DNA from: UBA7446 sp049596455
GTDB taxonomy: Bacteria; Bacteroidota; Bacteroidia; Flavobacteriales; Flavobacteriaceae
Direction of reading: 5' to 3'
DNA length: 64,000 nt
NCBI GenBank assembly: GCA_049596455.1
Contig: JBMYLP010000004.1
Span: 67,469 to 131,468, forward strand
The translations under genes were made by a program, and so were the position numbers. This document shows, piece by piece, positions 8,038 through 16,174 of this stretch. The notes below the pieces were generated by a model, which saw only the letters and a list, made by a program, of their open reading frames with translations, was not told the DNA's origin and searched no databases. The first letter of the stretch is position 1. Every line of letters starts with the position of its first letter.

Positions 8038-8909
8038 CGCATTAGAATATAGTTTTTATACCCTAAATCAATACCAAAGTATTTTCGCAAAATGTGTTTA
8101 ATGCGTTTTTTTAAAGATGGATTATTCATCGAAACATCGTAATCAAATTCCCAGTTCAAGCGATCTATCCTTGGTTGAATCAGCTTAGGATGTTCAGAAT
8201 TAAAACGCTTCAACTCACCCACGTGCTCTAAATAATCAAATGAATCACCAGGAAATGTTTTTTTTATCCATTCGTTATCGTGATAAAACTTACTTGAATT
8301 TTGAAATTTCTCCTGCATAACTTTTGGAGGTCTAACGTGTCCATAGTGATAAATTGTAGCATCTATTTGCTTTACTTTTAGTTTTTGATAGTCACCTTTT
8401 CTAAAGCCTTGAGCGTCTTTGTAAGAGAATATAGTGGGATTATACTTTAAGATTCTAATTTCTTTAGGATACCAAACATATGACTCAGCCACATAGTTGT
8501 ATGAACCATAGAAATGGAGATAATTAAATAGAAGACCCTCAACTTTAGGGTTGTTGTGATGATTGTTCATAGCAGCACGAATAGTCGCATAATCCTTTTC
8601 ATGAAACAACTCATCTCCTTGAATATAGATTGCCCAGTCCGTATCCGTAGGTAAAGCTTGCATGGCTTTGTTTGTTTCTAATGCCAACACATGCCCTCCT
8701 TCACGGTGTGATTCATCCCACTCTGTTTCTATAACAATAATTTTATCCTTATCAATACTGCGAATCAATTCTAGGGTATCATCCTCAGATTTCCCGACAG
8801 CTATGTAGAATTTATCACAAAGTGGCAGTGCAGACTTAATTGACTCCACAACAGGAAAATCATATTTTATTGCATTTTTGATAAAAGAAAATCCTACAAT
8901 ATTCATCAT
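8034..8909 (-). CDS. glycosyltransferase family 2-like protein
   Basis: A 291-residue protein with a GT-A-like core: N-terminal VGFSFIKNA strand, the sequence DDTLELIRSI, and WAIYIQGDELFH near residue 95, where QGDE takes the place of the usual DxD. The C-terminal half (PRIDRLNWEFDYD) is typical of a conserved group of surface-glycan genes without assigned chemistry. The start is at one of two adjacent ATGs; the first overlaps the upstream stop (ATGA), giving tight coupling with the glycosyltransferase at 8906-9664. Sugar specificity cannot be read from sequence. Confidence 0.75.
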   Translation of the reverse strand: MMNIVGFSFIKNAIKYDFPVVESIKSALPLCDKFYIAVGKSEDDTLELIRSIDKDKIIVIETEWDESHREGGHVLALETNKAMQALPTDTDWAIYIQGDELFHEKDYATIRAAMNNHHNNPKVEGLLFNYLHFYGSYNYVAESYVWYPKEIRILKYNPTIFSYKDAQGFRKGDYQKLKVKQIDATIYHYGHVRPPKVMQEKFQNSSKFYHDNEWIKKTFPGDSFDYLEHVGELKRFNSEHPKLIQPRIDRLNWEFDYDVSMNNPSLKKRIKHILRKYFGIDLGYKNYILMR

Positions 8910-9664
8910 TGTTTTTTTGCTTTTGATTGTAAATGACGGAGTTTAGCGTATTTCAATAGGGTATAATATGAAGACATCAAAGCGATTAAAAACCCATGAT
9001 ATCCATCTAAAAACCCAAGCTGAAAAACATATTTTTTTAAAAAATTAAATTTCATTGAGAACAGCATTTTCATCAAACTCACCCGCTTATTTCGTGAAAA
9101 CATACGTTCTGCTGCGATATCCGTAAAATGATTTAATTTGGAAATGTGCCATTGCAAGGATGGAAATGAATAATGAAGTATGTCGCCTTTTAGATGCTTA
9201 AATTCTTGTGGTTTTGGCTGTAAAACCTCATGAACAGCACCTTGCCAACGTGCGTGTTCTTTTTGCCACAATCTAATTTTTGTGTCGGGATACCAACCTG
9301 AATAACGGATCCACTTACCCAAATAATTTGTTTGTCTATTCACAGAATAAAATAAGCTATCAGAATTCGATTTAACTGCCAAAATAGATTGCTTAAGTTT
9401 TTCAGACACCTCTTCGTCAGCATCAATCGAAAAAACCAATGCGTGCTTCGCCTTTGATAAAGCAATATTTTTTTGGGAGGCAAAATCTTTAAACTTATTT
9501 TGAACAAAAACAACATGGTAGCGCTTACAAATAGCAGGAGTTTGATCGGTTGAAAAGTCGTCTACTACAATAATCTCGTCAGAAAAGTCTACTACAGACA
9601 GCAAACACCTTTCAATATTTGTTTCCTCATTTTTAGTTATAATAACCGTACTAATTTTATGCAT
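8906..9664 (-). CDS. family 2 glycosyltransferase, WaaE/KdtX-like
   Basis: A 252-residue enzyme related to LPS-core beta-glucosyltransferases. ISTVIITKNEETNIERCL is the first strand, IIVVDDFSTDQT the nucleotide site and VFSIDADEEVS the DxD site (residues about 85-95). The C-terminal part has hydrophobic or amphipathic helices ending in FLDGYHGFLIA, a pattern kept in the GT2 half of the fusion protein at 10849-12684. ATG 9664 is chosen: the frame extends upstream to 9985, but that extension is antisense to the GT4 gene and lacks family similarity. First gene of a two-gene minus-strand unit, divergent from the GT4 gene. Confidence 0.87.
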   Translation of the reverse strand: MHKISTVIITKNEETNIERCLLSVVDFSDEIIVVDDFSTDQTPAICKRYHVVFVQNKFKDFASQKNIALSKAKHALVFSIDADEEVSEKLKQSILAVKSNSDSLFYSVNRQTNYLGKWIRYSGWYPDTKIRLWQKEHARWQGAVHEVLQPKPQEFKHLKGDILHYSFPSLQWHISKLNHFTDIAAERMFSRNKRVSLMKMLFSMKFNFLKKYVFQLGFLDGYHGFLIALMSSYYTLLKYAKLRHLQSKAKKQ

Positions 9665-9733
9665 TAAAAAACGAATAAGACATTTGCTAAGATAGGCTTT
9701 AATTAAAATCATCACAATCTGAACTAATTGGAT

Positions 9734-9741
9734 TAATTTTG
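9734..9741 (+). promoter_or_regulatory. -7 box of the 9746-16174 operon
   Basis: TAATTTTG, a perfect TAnnTTTG match, ends 4 nt before the GT4 start codon, so the transcript may begin at the ATG. No convincing -33 TTTG was found upstream. Confidence 0.5.
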
Positions 9742-9745
9742 CTTT

Positions 9746-10852
9746 ATGCGTATAGGGTACGATGCCAAACGAATTTTTCATAACGCCAGTGGGTTGGGGA
9801 ATTACAGCCGTGATTTGGTTCGCATTTTGGCTACCTATTATCCAAAAAACAGCTACCACCTCTACAACCCAAAAAAGGGGAAACTCAAACGCTGGAAAGC
9901 ATTGCCTAACACCACAGAACACCAACCAAGAGGAATTTGGCGTGGGCTTCATGCGCTTTGGCGTCAAGGGCCGATAGTGCGGCAATTAAAACAGGATAGC
10001 ATTGATGTGTATCATGGGCTTAGTGGAGAACTACCCAAAGGGCTTGATATGCCATCTGTAGTTTCTGTACACGACCTTATTTTTTATCGATACCCTGAAC
10101 TGTATAAATCAATTGATGTAACAATCCATAAGAAAAAGGTAAATCATGCCTTAAAAACAGCTTCCAAAGTGGTCGCCATAAGCGAGCAAACAAAAGCAGA
10201 CCTGATACAGTTTACAGGTATTTCGTCTGAAAAAATTGAGGTGATTTATCAGGGCTGTCACCCTGTTTTTAAAACAACACTTTCCAAAAAACGCCTTACT
10301 GAAATTGCAAAAAAATATCAACTGCCTAAAAAATTTGTGTTGTATGTAGGTACACTTGAAGAGCGAAAAAATGCGATGTCTATTGCAAAGGCTTTGAAAG
10401 AAACTAAACACAACATGGTATTTGTTGGAAAAGTAAAAGCGCACGGCGAAAAATTAAAATCCTTTGTAAAAGAACGTAATATACAAGAACGTGTGCTGTT
10501 TATTAATCACATTGGTATTGAAGACTTGGCAGGAATTTATCAAAATGCTACCGTGTTTTGCTATCCTTCCTTTTTTGAGGGGTTTGGCATTCCTATCATT
10601 GAAGCCTTATACAGCAGTGTTCCCGTTATCACGACTGAGGGCGGATGTTTCTCGGAGGCAGGTGGCCCATCAAGCATTTACATTAATCCAACAGATGAAA
10701 AAGCTCTGCGAAAAGCCGTTGAAACCTTGTATTCTGAGCCTGATGAATTAAGAAAAAAGCGGATTTCAGATGGGCTTGATTATGTACAAAAGTTTAATGA
10801 CAAATCCTTAGCTAAACAATGGCACTCACTTTATAAATCGCTATTGTTATGA
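9746..10852 (+). CDS. family 4 glycosyltransferase
   Basis: A 368-residue GT-B enzyme that transfers a sugar from a nucleotide donor, probably in LPS or capsule assembly. MRIGYDAKRIFHNASGLGNY is the N-terminal acceptor-domain strand with the G-G-N loop. The C-terminal domain starts near residue 195 (KFVLYVGTLEERKN) and has the retaining EX7E motif in FFEGFGIPIIEAL. First gene of a plus-strand unit: the next gene starts inside its stop (ATGA at 10849) and three more follow with 4-bp overlaps or 2-bp gaps. The start is fixed by the -7 box four bases upstream. Confidence 0.9.
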   Translation: MRIGYDAKRIFHNASGLGNYSRDLVRILATYYPKNSYHLYNPKKGKLKRWKALPNTTEHQPRGIWRGLHALWRQGPIVRQLKQDSIDVYHGLSGELPKGLDMPSVVSVHDLIFYRYPELYKSIDVTIHKKKVNHALKTASKVVAISEQTKADLIQFTGISSEKIEVIYQGCHPVFKTTLSKKRLTEIAKKYQLPKKFVLYVGTLEERKNAMSIAKALKETKHNMVFVGKVKAHGEKLKSFVKERNIQERVLFINHIGIEDLAGIYQNATVFCYPSFFEGFGIPIIEALYSSVPVITTEGGCFSEAGGPSSIYINPTDEKALRKAVETLYSEPDELRKKRISDGLDYVQKFNDKSLAKQWHSLYKSLLL

Positions 10853-12684
10853 GTAAAACCATCTGTTTTTTTAATACGGCAATTCCTTGGGGTGGCGGCG
10901 AAAAATGGCATTTTGAAATAGCAAAACACCTTCACGAATCTGGGTACTCAGTTTGGATTTATTGCCATAAAAAAAGTGCTCTTTCAGAAAAGGCAAAAAA
11001 GCACAATATCCCCCACAAAACCATCAGCAACAGCAACACCAGTTTTTTAAATCCACTTAAACTATTGTATTTTGCTAGAATGCTCAAAAAGCATCGAATT
11101 TCCACCTTAGTACTAAATCTTTCTCAAGATGTTAAATCGGGTGGAATTGCTGGAAAACTTGCTGGTGTTAAACGCATTATTTATCGTAGAGGAAGTGCTA
11201 TTCCTGTGCGGAATTCACCGCTCAATCGGTATTTATATAAAAGTATAATTGATGAAATTCTTGTCAATTCAAAGGCTACCATGCATTGTATTTTGGAAAA
11301 TAACTCGACACTTTTCCCCAAAGAGTACATTACTGTAATTCCAAACGGAATTGATGGAAAAGACTTCATTAAAAAGAAATCCAAACCCTATTACAAACGA
11401 AAATCATCGGAGCTTATTTTGACAAACCTCGGGCGGCTAGAAGAACAAAAAAATCAACTTTTTTTGATAGATGTTGCCAACGAGCTTCGAACACGCGGAA
11501 TCAATTTTCATATGATTATTGGTGGAAGCGGCAGGCTTAAAGATTCTATTGAAGCAAAAATTAGTACACATAAGCTTGAACCTTATGTTCAACTTGTTGG
11601 GTTTGTTGAAAATCCAAAGGATTTGTATATGAGTGGCGACATCTTTCTGTTGCCCTCACTATGGGAAGGTTTTGGATATGTTATTGCCGAAGCTGGACTG
11701 TGTCAAAAACCTACAATTGCTTTTGATATAAGTTCAAATCCAGAAGTTATTGCGCAAGACAAATCTGGTGTTATGGTTCCCAAAAACGAAGTTGGCACAT
11801 TTTGTGACGCTATTATTGCCTTTGATAAAAGCAGAGAAAATATTACCAACATGGGGGCTTTTGCGCAAAAACATGTTTTGGAGTCATTTGACAAATCAAC
11901 CATTCATAAAAAATTGGCAGCTTTCCTTACAAAAAATAGCATTCCAAAAATCACAGCATTAATTACCACTTTTAACGAAGAAAAAAACATTGAAAAATGC
12001 ATAAAATCCATTGAATGGGCAGATGAAATTTTAGTGATTGACTCCTTCAGCACAGACAATACTATTGCTATTTGTGAAAGCTTAGGGGCGACAGTCTTAC
12101 AGCACAAGTACAACTACGCTGCAGATCAAAAAAATTGGGCTATTCCTCAAGCAAAGTATCCCTGGATTGTGCTGCTTGATGCAGATGAAGAAGCCTCGCC
12201 AAATTTGGCTTCAGAGTTAAAAAACCTATTGTACACTAGACCCAAACACACTGCCTATTGGATGTGGAGAGAAAACTATTTCTTAGGAAAAAAAGTGAGG
12301 TTTTGTGGTTGGCAAAACGATCGTGTAGTACGTTTTTTTCATCGAGATTTTCACAGGTATGAAAACAAAATGGTGCACGAAGAAATTGAACAGACCAAAC
12401 CTTTTGGAAGATTAAAAAGTAAAATCATTCATTACACTACAACAGATTTAGAGCGGTATGCCAAAAAAATAGACCGTTACGCGAACTATGCTGCACAAGC
12501 GTATATAAAGCAAAACAAAAGAATTGGGTCTTTTAATTTGTACATAAAACCTGCGTTTAAGTTTTTGAACAGCTATATTTTTCGGGGAGGATTTTTGGAT
12601 GGAAAAACTGGATGGATAATTTGCAAACTGAGAACTAGGGAAACTTGGCTTAAGGCTAAAATTGCTTCAGAACATAAAAAATGA
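10849..12684 (+). CDS. fused GT4-GT2 bifunctional glycosyltransferase
   Basis: A 611-residue protein with two complete catalytic modules. Residues 1 to about 355 are a GT-B/GT4 enzyme: N-terminal loop NTAIPWGGGEKWH, donor domain LTNLGRLEEQKNQ, and EX7E in LWEGFGYVIAEA. Residues about 364-611 are a GT-A/GT2 enzyme: ITALITTFNEEKNIEKCI, ILVIDSFSTDNT, WIVLLDADEEAS as DxD. The second half is clearly homologous to the stand-alone enzyme at 8906-9664, down to the GGFLDGKTGW tail. It probably adds two consecutive sugars to one glycan. It overlaps both neighbours by 4 bp. No frameshift is needed to read the fusion. Confidence 0.9.
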   Translation: MSKTICFFNTAIPWGGGEKWHFEIAKHLHESGYSVWIYCHKKSALSEKAKKHNIPHKTISNSNTSFLNPLKLLYFARMLKKHRISTLVLNLSQDVKSGGIAGKLAGVKRIIYRRGSAIPVRNSPLNRYLYKSIIDEILVNSKATMHCILENNSTLFPKEYITVIPNGIDGKDFIKKKSKPYYKRKSSELILTNLGRLEEQKNQLFLIDVANELRTRGINFHMIIGGSGRLKDSIEAKISTHKLEPYVQLVGFVENPKDLYMSGDIFLLPSLWEGFGYVIAEAGLCQKPTIAFDISSNPEVIAQDKSGVMVPKNEVGTFCDAIIAFDKSRENITNMGAFAQKHVLESFDKSTIHKKLAAFLTKNSIPKITALITTFNEEKNIEKCIKSIEWADEILVIDSFSTDNTIAICESLGATVLQHKYNYAADQKNWAIPQAKYPWIVLLDADEEASPNLASELKNLLYTRPKHTAYWMWRENYFLGKKVRFCGWQNDRVVRFFHRDFHRYENKMVHEEIEQTKPFGRLKSKIIHYTTTDLERYAKKIDRYANYAAQAYIKQNKRIGSFNLYIKPAFKFLNSYIFRGGFLDGKTGWIICKLRTRETWLKAKIASEHKK

Positions 12685-13235
12685 TAACTGAAATCAAAAA
12701 ATATACAAAAGCTCTTCACGCAGGAAAAACACTCCTATACCCTGCCGACACCATATGGGGATTAGGTTGTGATGCTACAAATCAAGAAGCAGTGGATGCT
12801 ATTTTTAATCTAAAAAACCGCCCAAAAAACAAGCCACTTATTGCGCTTGTTGCTAATATCGATATGCTAGCGCAGTATGTAGACACGGTTCCTGAAAACA
12901 TCGAAGAATTGCTTCAAAATGACCGACCCACCACCCTCGTCTATCCATATGGGAAGGGGCTTGCAAAAGGCGTCATTAGCGAAAATGGCAGCGTTGCCAT
13001 CAGAATTCCGAAGCCCTGCTTTGCTCTTGATTTGATTACTGCTTTTGGAAAACCCATAGTAAGTACTTCCGCAAATCTAAGTGGGGAACCCATTCCTGCA
13101 ACATATCGCGAAATTGACCCATATATTTTGGCGCAAGTGGACGAAACAGTACCTTTGGATAAAGATAAAGTAGCGCGTGTTCCCTCTCAGGTTTTGCAAG
13201 TAATGCCCGACGGAGGCGTGCAACAATTGCGATGA
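12681..13235 (+). CDS. tsaC: L-threonylcarbamoyladenylate synthase
   Basis: YrdC/Sua5-family enzyme making threonylcarbamoyl-AMP from Thr, bicarbonate and ATP, the first step of the tRNA t6A37 modification. 184 residues, so the short YrdC type without the Sua5 C-terminal domain. Visible: GKTLLYPADTIWGLGCDA, the KNRPKNKPLIALV basic motif, and PIVSTSANLSGEP near residue 135. It overlaps the upstream glycosyltransferase and the downstream CCA enzyme by 4 bp each, so this tRNA-modification gene sits within the glycan operon by position only. Confidence 0.95.
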   Translation: MITEIKKYTKALHAGKTLLYPADTIWGLGCDATNQEAVDAIFNLKNRPKNKPLIALVANIDMLAQYVDTVPENIEELLQNDRPTTLVYPYGKGLAKGVISENGSVAIRIPKPCFALDLITAFGKPIVSTSANLSGEPIPATYREIDPYILAQVDETVPLDKDKVARVPSQVLQVMPDGGVQQLR

Positions 13236-14662
13236 AAACCAACAAACAGCACATCGAAAAGGCGCTTGAATTGCCTGCATTTGCTTACATCCAAAAAGCC
13301 GCAGATGCTTTGGGTGTGGAAGCCTATGTGATTGGCGGATTTGTCCGTGATACACTTTTGGAAAGAGAAACGGGTACTGACATCGATATTGTTGCCGTGG
13401 GAAGCGGTATTGCACTTGCCAAAAAAGTAGCCGAATTACTTCCCGGTAAAAATCAAATTCAGGTATTTAAAACCTATGGCACCGCCATGATTAAATTTGG
13501 AGATATTCAGCTTGAATTTGTTGGCGCACGAAAAGAAAGTTATTCGGCGGATAGTCGTAACCCTGTTGTTGAAAATGGCACTTTAGCGGACGACCAAAAC
13601 CGCCGTGATTTTACCATCAACGCCTTGGCACTTTGTTTAAATACGGAAAAATTTGGGGTACTACTGGACTCCTTTAATGGCATTCAAGATTTAAACGATG
13701 GTATCATACGCACCCCTTTAGACCCAGACATCACCTATTCCGATGATCCGTTACGGATGTTACGTGCCATTCGATTTGCAAACCAATTAGACTTTACCAT
13801 TACGCAAAAATCATTTGACTCCATTGCAAATAACAGCAAACGGATTGATATACTCTCTAAAGAGCGCATCGTTGAGGAATTGAATAAGATATTGGCTTGC
13901 CCAAAGCCTTCTAAAGGATTTTTATTGCTGGATAAATCAAAACTCTTAAAGCGCATTCTCCCCGAACTTATTGCCCTAAAAGGCATTGACGAGGTTGAGG
14001 GGCAACGCCACAAAGACAATTTTTATCATACCCTTGAAGTTGTAGACAATATCAGCGAATATTCTGAAAATGTTTGGTTACGCTGGGCAGCATTGTTACA
14101 CGATATTGGCAAAGCACCCACTAAAAAATTTGATAAAAAAGTGGGATGGACATTTCACGCACACGAATTCGTTGGTGCCAAAATGGTATATAAGCTCTTT
14201 AAGCGGTTACGCTTGCCGTTAAATGAGAAAATGAAATATGTGCAAAAGCTCGTTTATATGAGTTCAAGACCCATTGTAATTGCGCAAGAAGAAGTCACCG
14301 ATTCTGCGGTAAGACGACTTATTTTTGATGCTGGCGACCTACTAGACGATTTACTTTTACTATGTAAAGCAGACATTACCACCAAAAACCCTAAGCGTTT
14401 TGCCCGCTATCATAAAAACTTTGAAATCGTAAAAGAAAAAGTAATCGAAGTCGAAGCTAGAGACCACATCCGAAACTTTCAACCGCCTGTTTCAGGAGAG
14501 GAAATCATGCGTATTTTTGCACTAAAACCGTGCCGTCAAGTGGGAGAAATCAAAGATGCTATCAAAGAAGCTATTTTGGAAGGTGATATTCCAAACGAAT
14601 ACGATGCCGCACATGCATTTATGTTAACCAAAGCAAAATCTATGGGTTTGTCACCCGCCTAG
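13232..14662 (+). CDS. CCA tRNA nucleotidyltransferase with HD domain
   Basis: Class II polymerase-beta-type nucleotidyltransferase that adds or repairs the 3' CCA end of tRNAs. 476 residues. N-terminal catalytic motif YVIGGFVRDTLLERETGTDIDIVAVG with the two catalytic Asp residues, RRDFTINALA as the second motif, and DPLRMLRAIRFA in the neck domain. An HD phosphohydrolase domain follows (LLHDIGKAPTK near residue 290, HAHEFVGAKM). In Bacteroidota this architecture is the normal CCA-adding enzyme. It overlaps tsaC by 4 bp; the heme A synthase gene follows after 2 bp. Confidence 0.93.
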   Translation: MKTNKQHIEKALELPAFAYIQKAADALGVEAYVIGGFVRDTLLERETGTDIDIVAVGSGIALAKKVAELLPGKNQIQVFKTYGTAMIKFGDIQLEFVGARKESYSADSRNPVVENGTLADDQNRRDFTINALALCLNTEKFGVLLDSFNGIQDLNDGIIRTPLDPDITYSDDPLRMLRAIRFANQLDFTITQKSFDSIANNSKRIDILSKERIVEELNKILACPKPSKGFLLLDKSKLLKRILPELIALKGIDEVEGQRHKDNFYHTLEVVDNISEYSENVWLRWAALLHDIGKAPTKKFDKKVGWTFHAHEFVGAKMVYKLFKRLRLPLNEKMKYVQKLVYMSSRPIVIAQEEVTDSAVRRLIFDAGDLLDDLLLLCKADITTKNPKRFARYHKNFEIVKEKVIEVEARDHIRNFQPPVSGEEIMRIFALKPCRQVGEIKDAIKEAILEGDIPNEYDAAHAFMLTKAKSMGLSPA

Positions 14663-14664
14663 TT

Positions 14665-15696
14665 ATGTACAAAAACCTTCAACGCTGGACACGCATTTCA
14701 CTCATTGTAGTGTATCTTGTTATTGCTGCTGGTGCCACAGTGCGCATGACCGGTAGTGGTATGGGTTGCCCAGATTGGCCCAAGTGTTTTGGCTATTACA
14801 TTCCACCTACGCAAGCCGAACAATTGGCATGGAAACCGAATACAAAATTTAAAAAAGGCAATGTGATTATAGACAAGGAACGTCTTTTGGTTGCCTCAAA
14901 AACCTTTACCTCTTCAGAAAGCTTTGACGCATCGCTCTGGGAACCATATACCAAACACGATTATGCGCTATTTAACGCCACACACACGTGGATAGAGTTT
15001 ATCAACCGATTGCTGGGTGCACTCTCTGGTTTGGCAATTCTCATCCTTTTTGGATATAGTGTAAAGTGGTGGCGAAAAAAACCTATCATTTTCATTTTTG
15101 CTTTGCTCTCGCTTTTGGGGATTTTATTTCAAGCATGGCTTGGAAAAACTGTTGTAGATTCTAATTTGTTGCCGCTAAAAATTTCGTTACACATGCTAAT
15201 GGCATTGTTACTTATTGGTTTTTTGTTAGTGGTACGCGTAGCTTCAAAGTCCTTTGGGTTAAGCAAGCTTCCGTCGCGAAAAATCCGTGTCTTGCTCTAC
15301 GGAACTTTCGCACTCACATTGGTTCAAATTATTTTAGGGATTCAAGTGCGGCAGTTTGTAGACATGCAAATTGACAAATGGGGATACGATTTACCACAAT
15401 TTTGGTTGGCTGTACCAGAACTCAATTTTTACCTGCACAGAAGTCTTTCGCTGTTAGTAATTGGCAGTAATGTGGTGCTTTATTTTTGGGTAGTAAAAGC
15501 ACAGATTGAACGGATTTTCATTCAGCGCATTTTATGGCTAATAGGCGGAGAAGTAGCCCTTGGCATTGCCATGTACTATTTCGACTTCCCCTTTGCTACA
15601 CAACCCTTACATTTAATGTTAGCAACACTGTTGTTTGGCGTGCAATTATATTGGATTTTACGTATTAACTTACATCGTTATGATTTATCACTTTAG
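14665..15696 (+). CDS. ctaA: heme A synthase (COX15/CtaA family)
   Basis: Membrane monooxygenase converting heme O to heme A for aa3/caa3-type oxidases. 343 residues, about eight membrane helices in two four-helix halves. Signatures: GATVRMTGSGMGCPDWPKCFG at residues about 22-42, THTWIEFINRLLGALSG, ISLHMLMALLLIGF and LNFYLHRSLSLLVI, which supply the heme-ligand His residues. Its last 17 bp overlap the start of the next gene. It implies that the organism respires aerobically. Confidence 0.95.
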   Translation: MYKNLQRWTRISLIVVYLVIAAGATVRMTGSGMGCPDWPKCFGYYIPPTQAEQLAWKPNTKFKKGNVIIDKERLLVASKTFTSSESFDASLWEPYTKHDYALFNATHTWIEFINRLLGALSGLAILILFGYSVKWWRKKPIIFIFALLSLLGILFQAWLGKTVVDSNLLPLKISLHMLMALLLIGFLLVVRVASKSFGLSKLPSRKIRVLLYGTFALTLVQIILGIQVRQFVDMQIDKWGYDLPQFWLAVPELNFYLHRSLSLLVIGSNVVLYFWVVKAQIERIFIQRILWLIGGEVALGIAMYYFDFPFATQPLHLMLATLLFGVQLYWILRINLHRYDLSL

Positions 15697-16174
15697 ACTT
15701 ATTTTAGACACCAAAGAGGATGTTTTCCGAGATATTGCATTGGAGGAAAATGCCACTTTTGAAGATTTTCATAACGCCATTACACAGGCTTTTGGCTTTG
15801 GTGGTTCCGAAATGGCAGTTTTTTATGAGAGTGATGACGAATGGCAGCAAGGCGATTCCATTTCGTTGTTTGATATGGGAGAAGATGACGCGCGGCGTAT
15901 GAGCGACACCTTACTTCAAGACGTATTCCCAGAAGTTTCCAAAATGCTGTATGTCTATGATTTTTTAAACCTGTGGACATTCTTTGTTGAATTGATAGAA
16001 ACCGATGAACCCAAACCAGGAAATTCCTATCCATTGCTTCTTTTTTCGCATGGCGAAGTGCCAGAGGAAGCACCCGAAAAAACCTTTGAAGCCGAAAAAG
16101 ATTCGTGGAGTGAAAACGACTTTGACGAAAACGGTTTGGATGATTTTGAGGAACCCTCAGACGATTGGTACTAG
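15680..16174 (+). CDS. plasmid pRiA4b ORF-3-like protein
   Basis: A 164-residue acidic cytosolic protein of the PRiA4_ORF3 family, often annotated as an IS1096 passenger protein in Bacteroidota; biochemical function unknown. IYHFRLILDTKEDVFRDI is the first strand, followed by NATFEDFHNAITQAFGF, and the C-terminus is very acidic (residues about 130-164). No transposase or inverted repeat is nearby, so here it is a resident gene rather than part of an IS. ATG 15680 begins at the family's first strand and overlaps the heme A synthase gene by 17 bp. It shares a CTAG stop-codon overlap with the convergent gene. Confidence 0.8.
   Translation: MIYHFRLILDTKEDVFRDIALEENATFEDFHNAITQAFGFGGSEMAVFYESDDEWQQGDSISLFDMGEDDARRMSDTLLQDVFPEVSKMLYVYDFLNLWTFFVELIETDEPKPGNSYPLLLFSHGEVPEEAPEKTFEAEKDSWSENDFDENGLDDFEEPSDDWY

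Noticed and set aside
9665..9985. N-terminal extension of the minus-strand glycosyltransferase
   Set aside because: It would be antisense to the GT4 gene and does not resemble the GT2 family start; ATG 9664 fits better.
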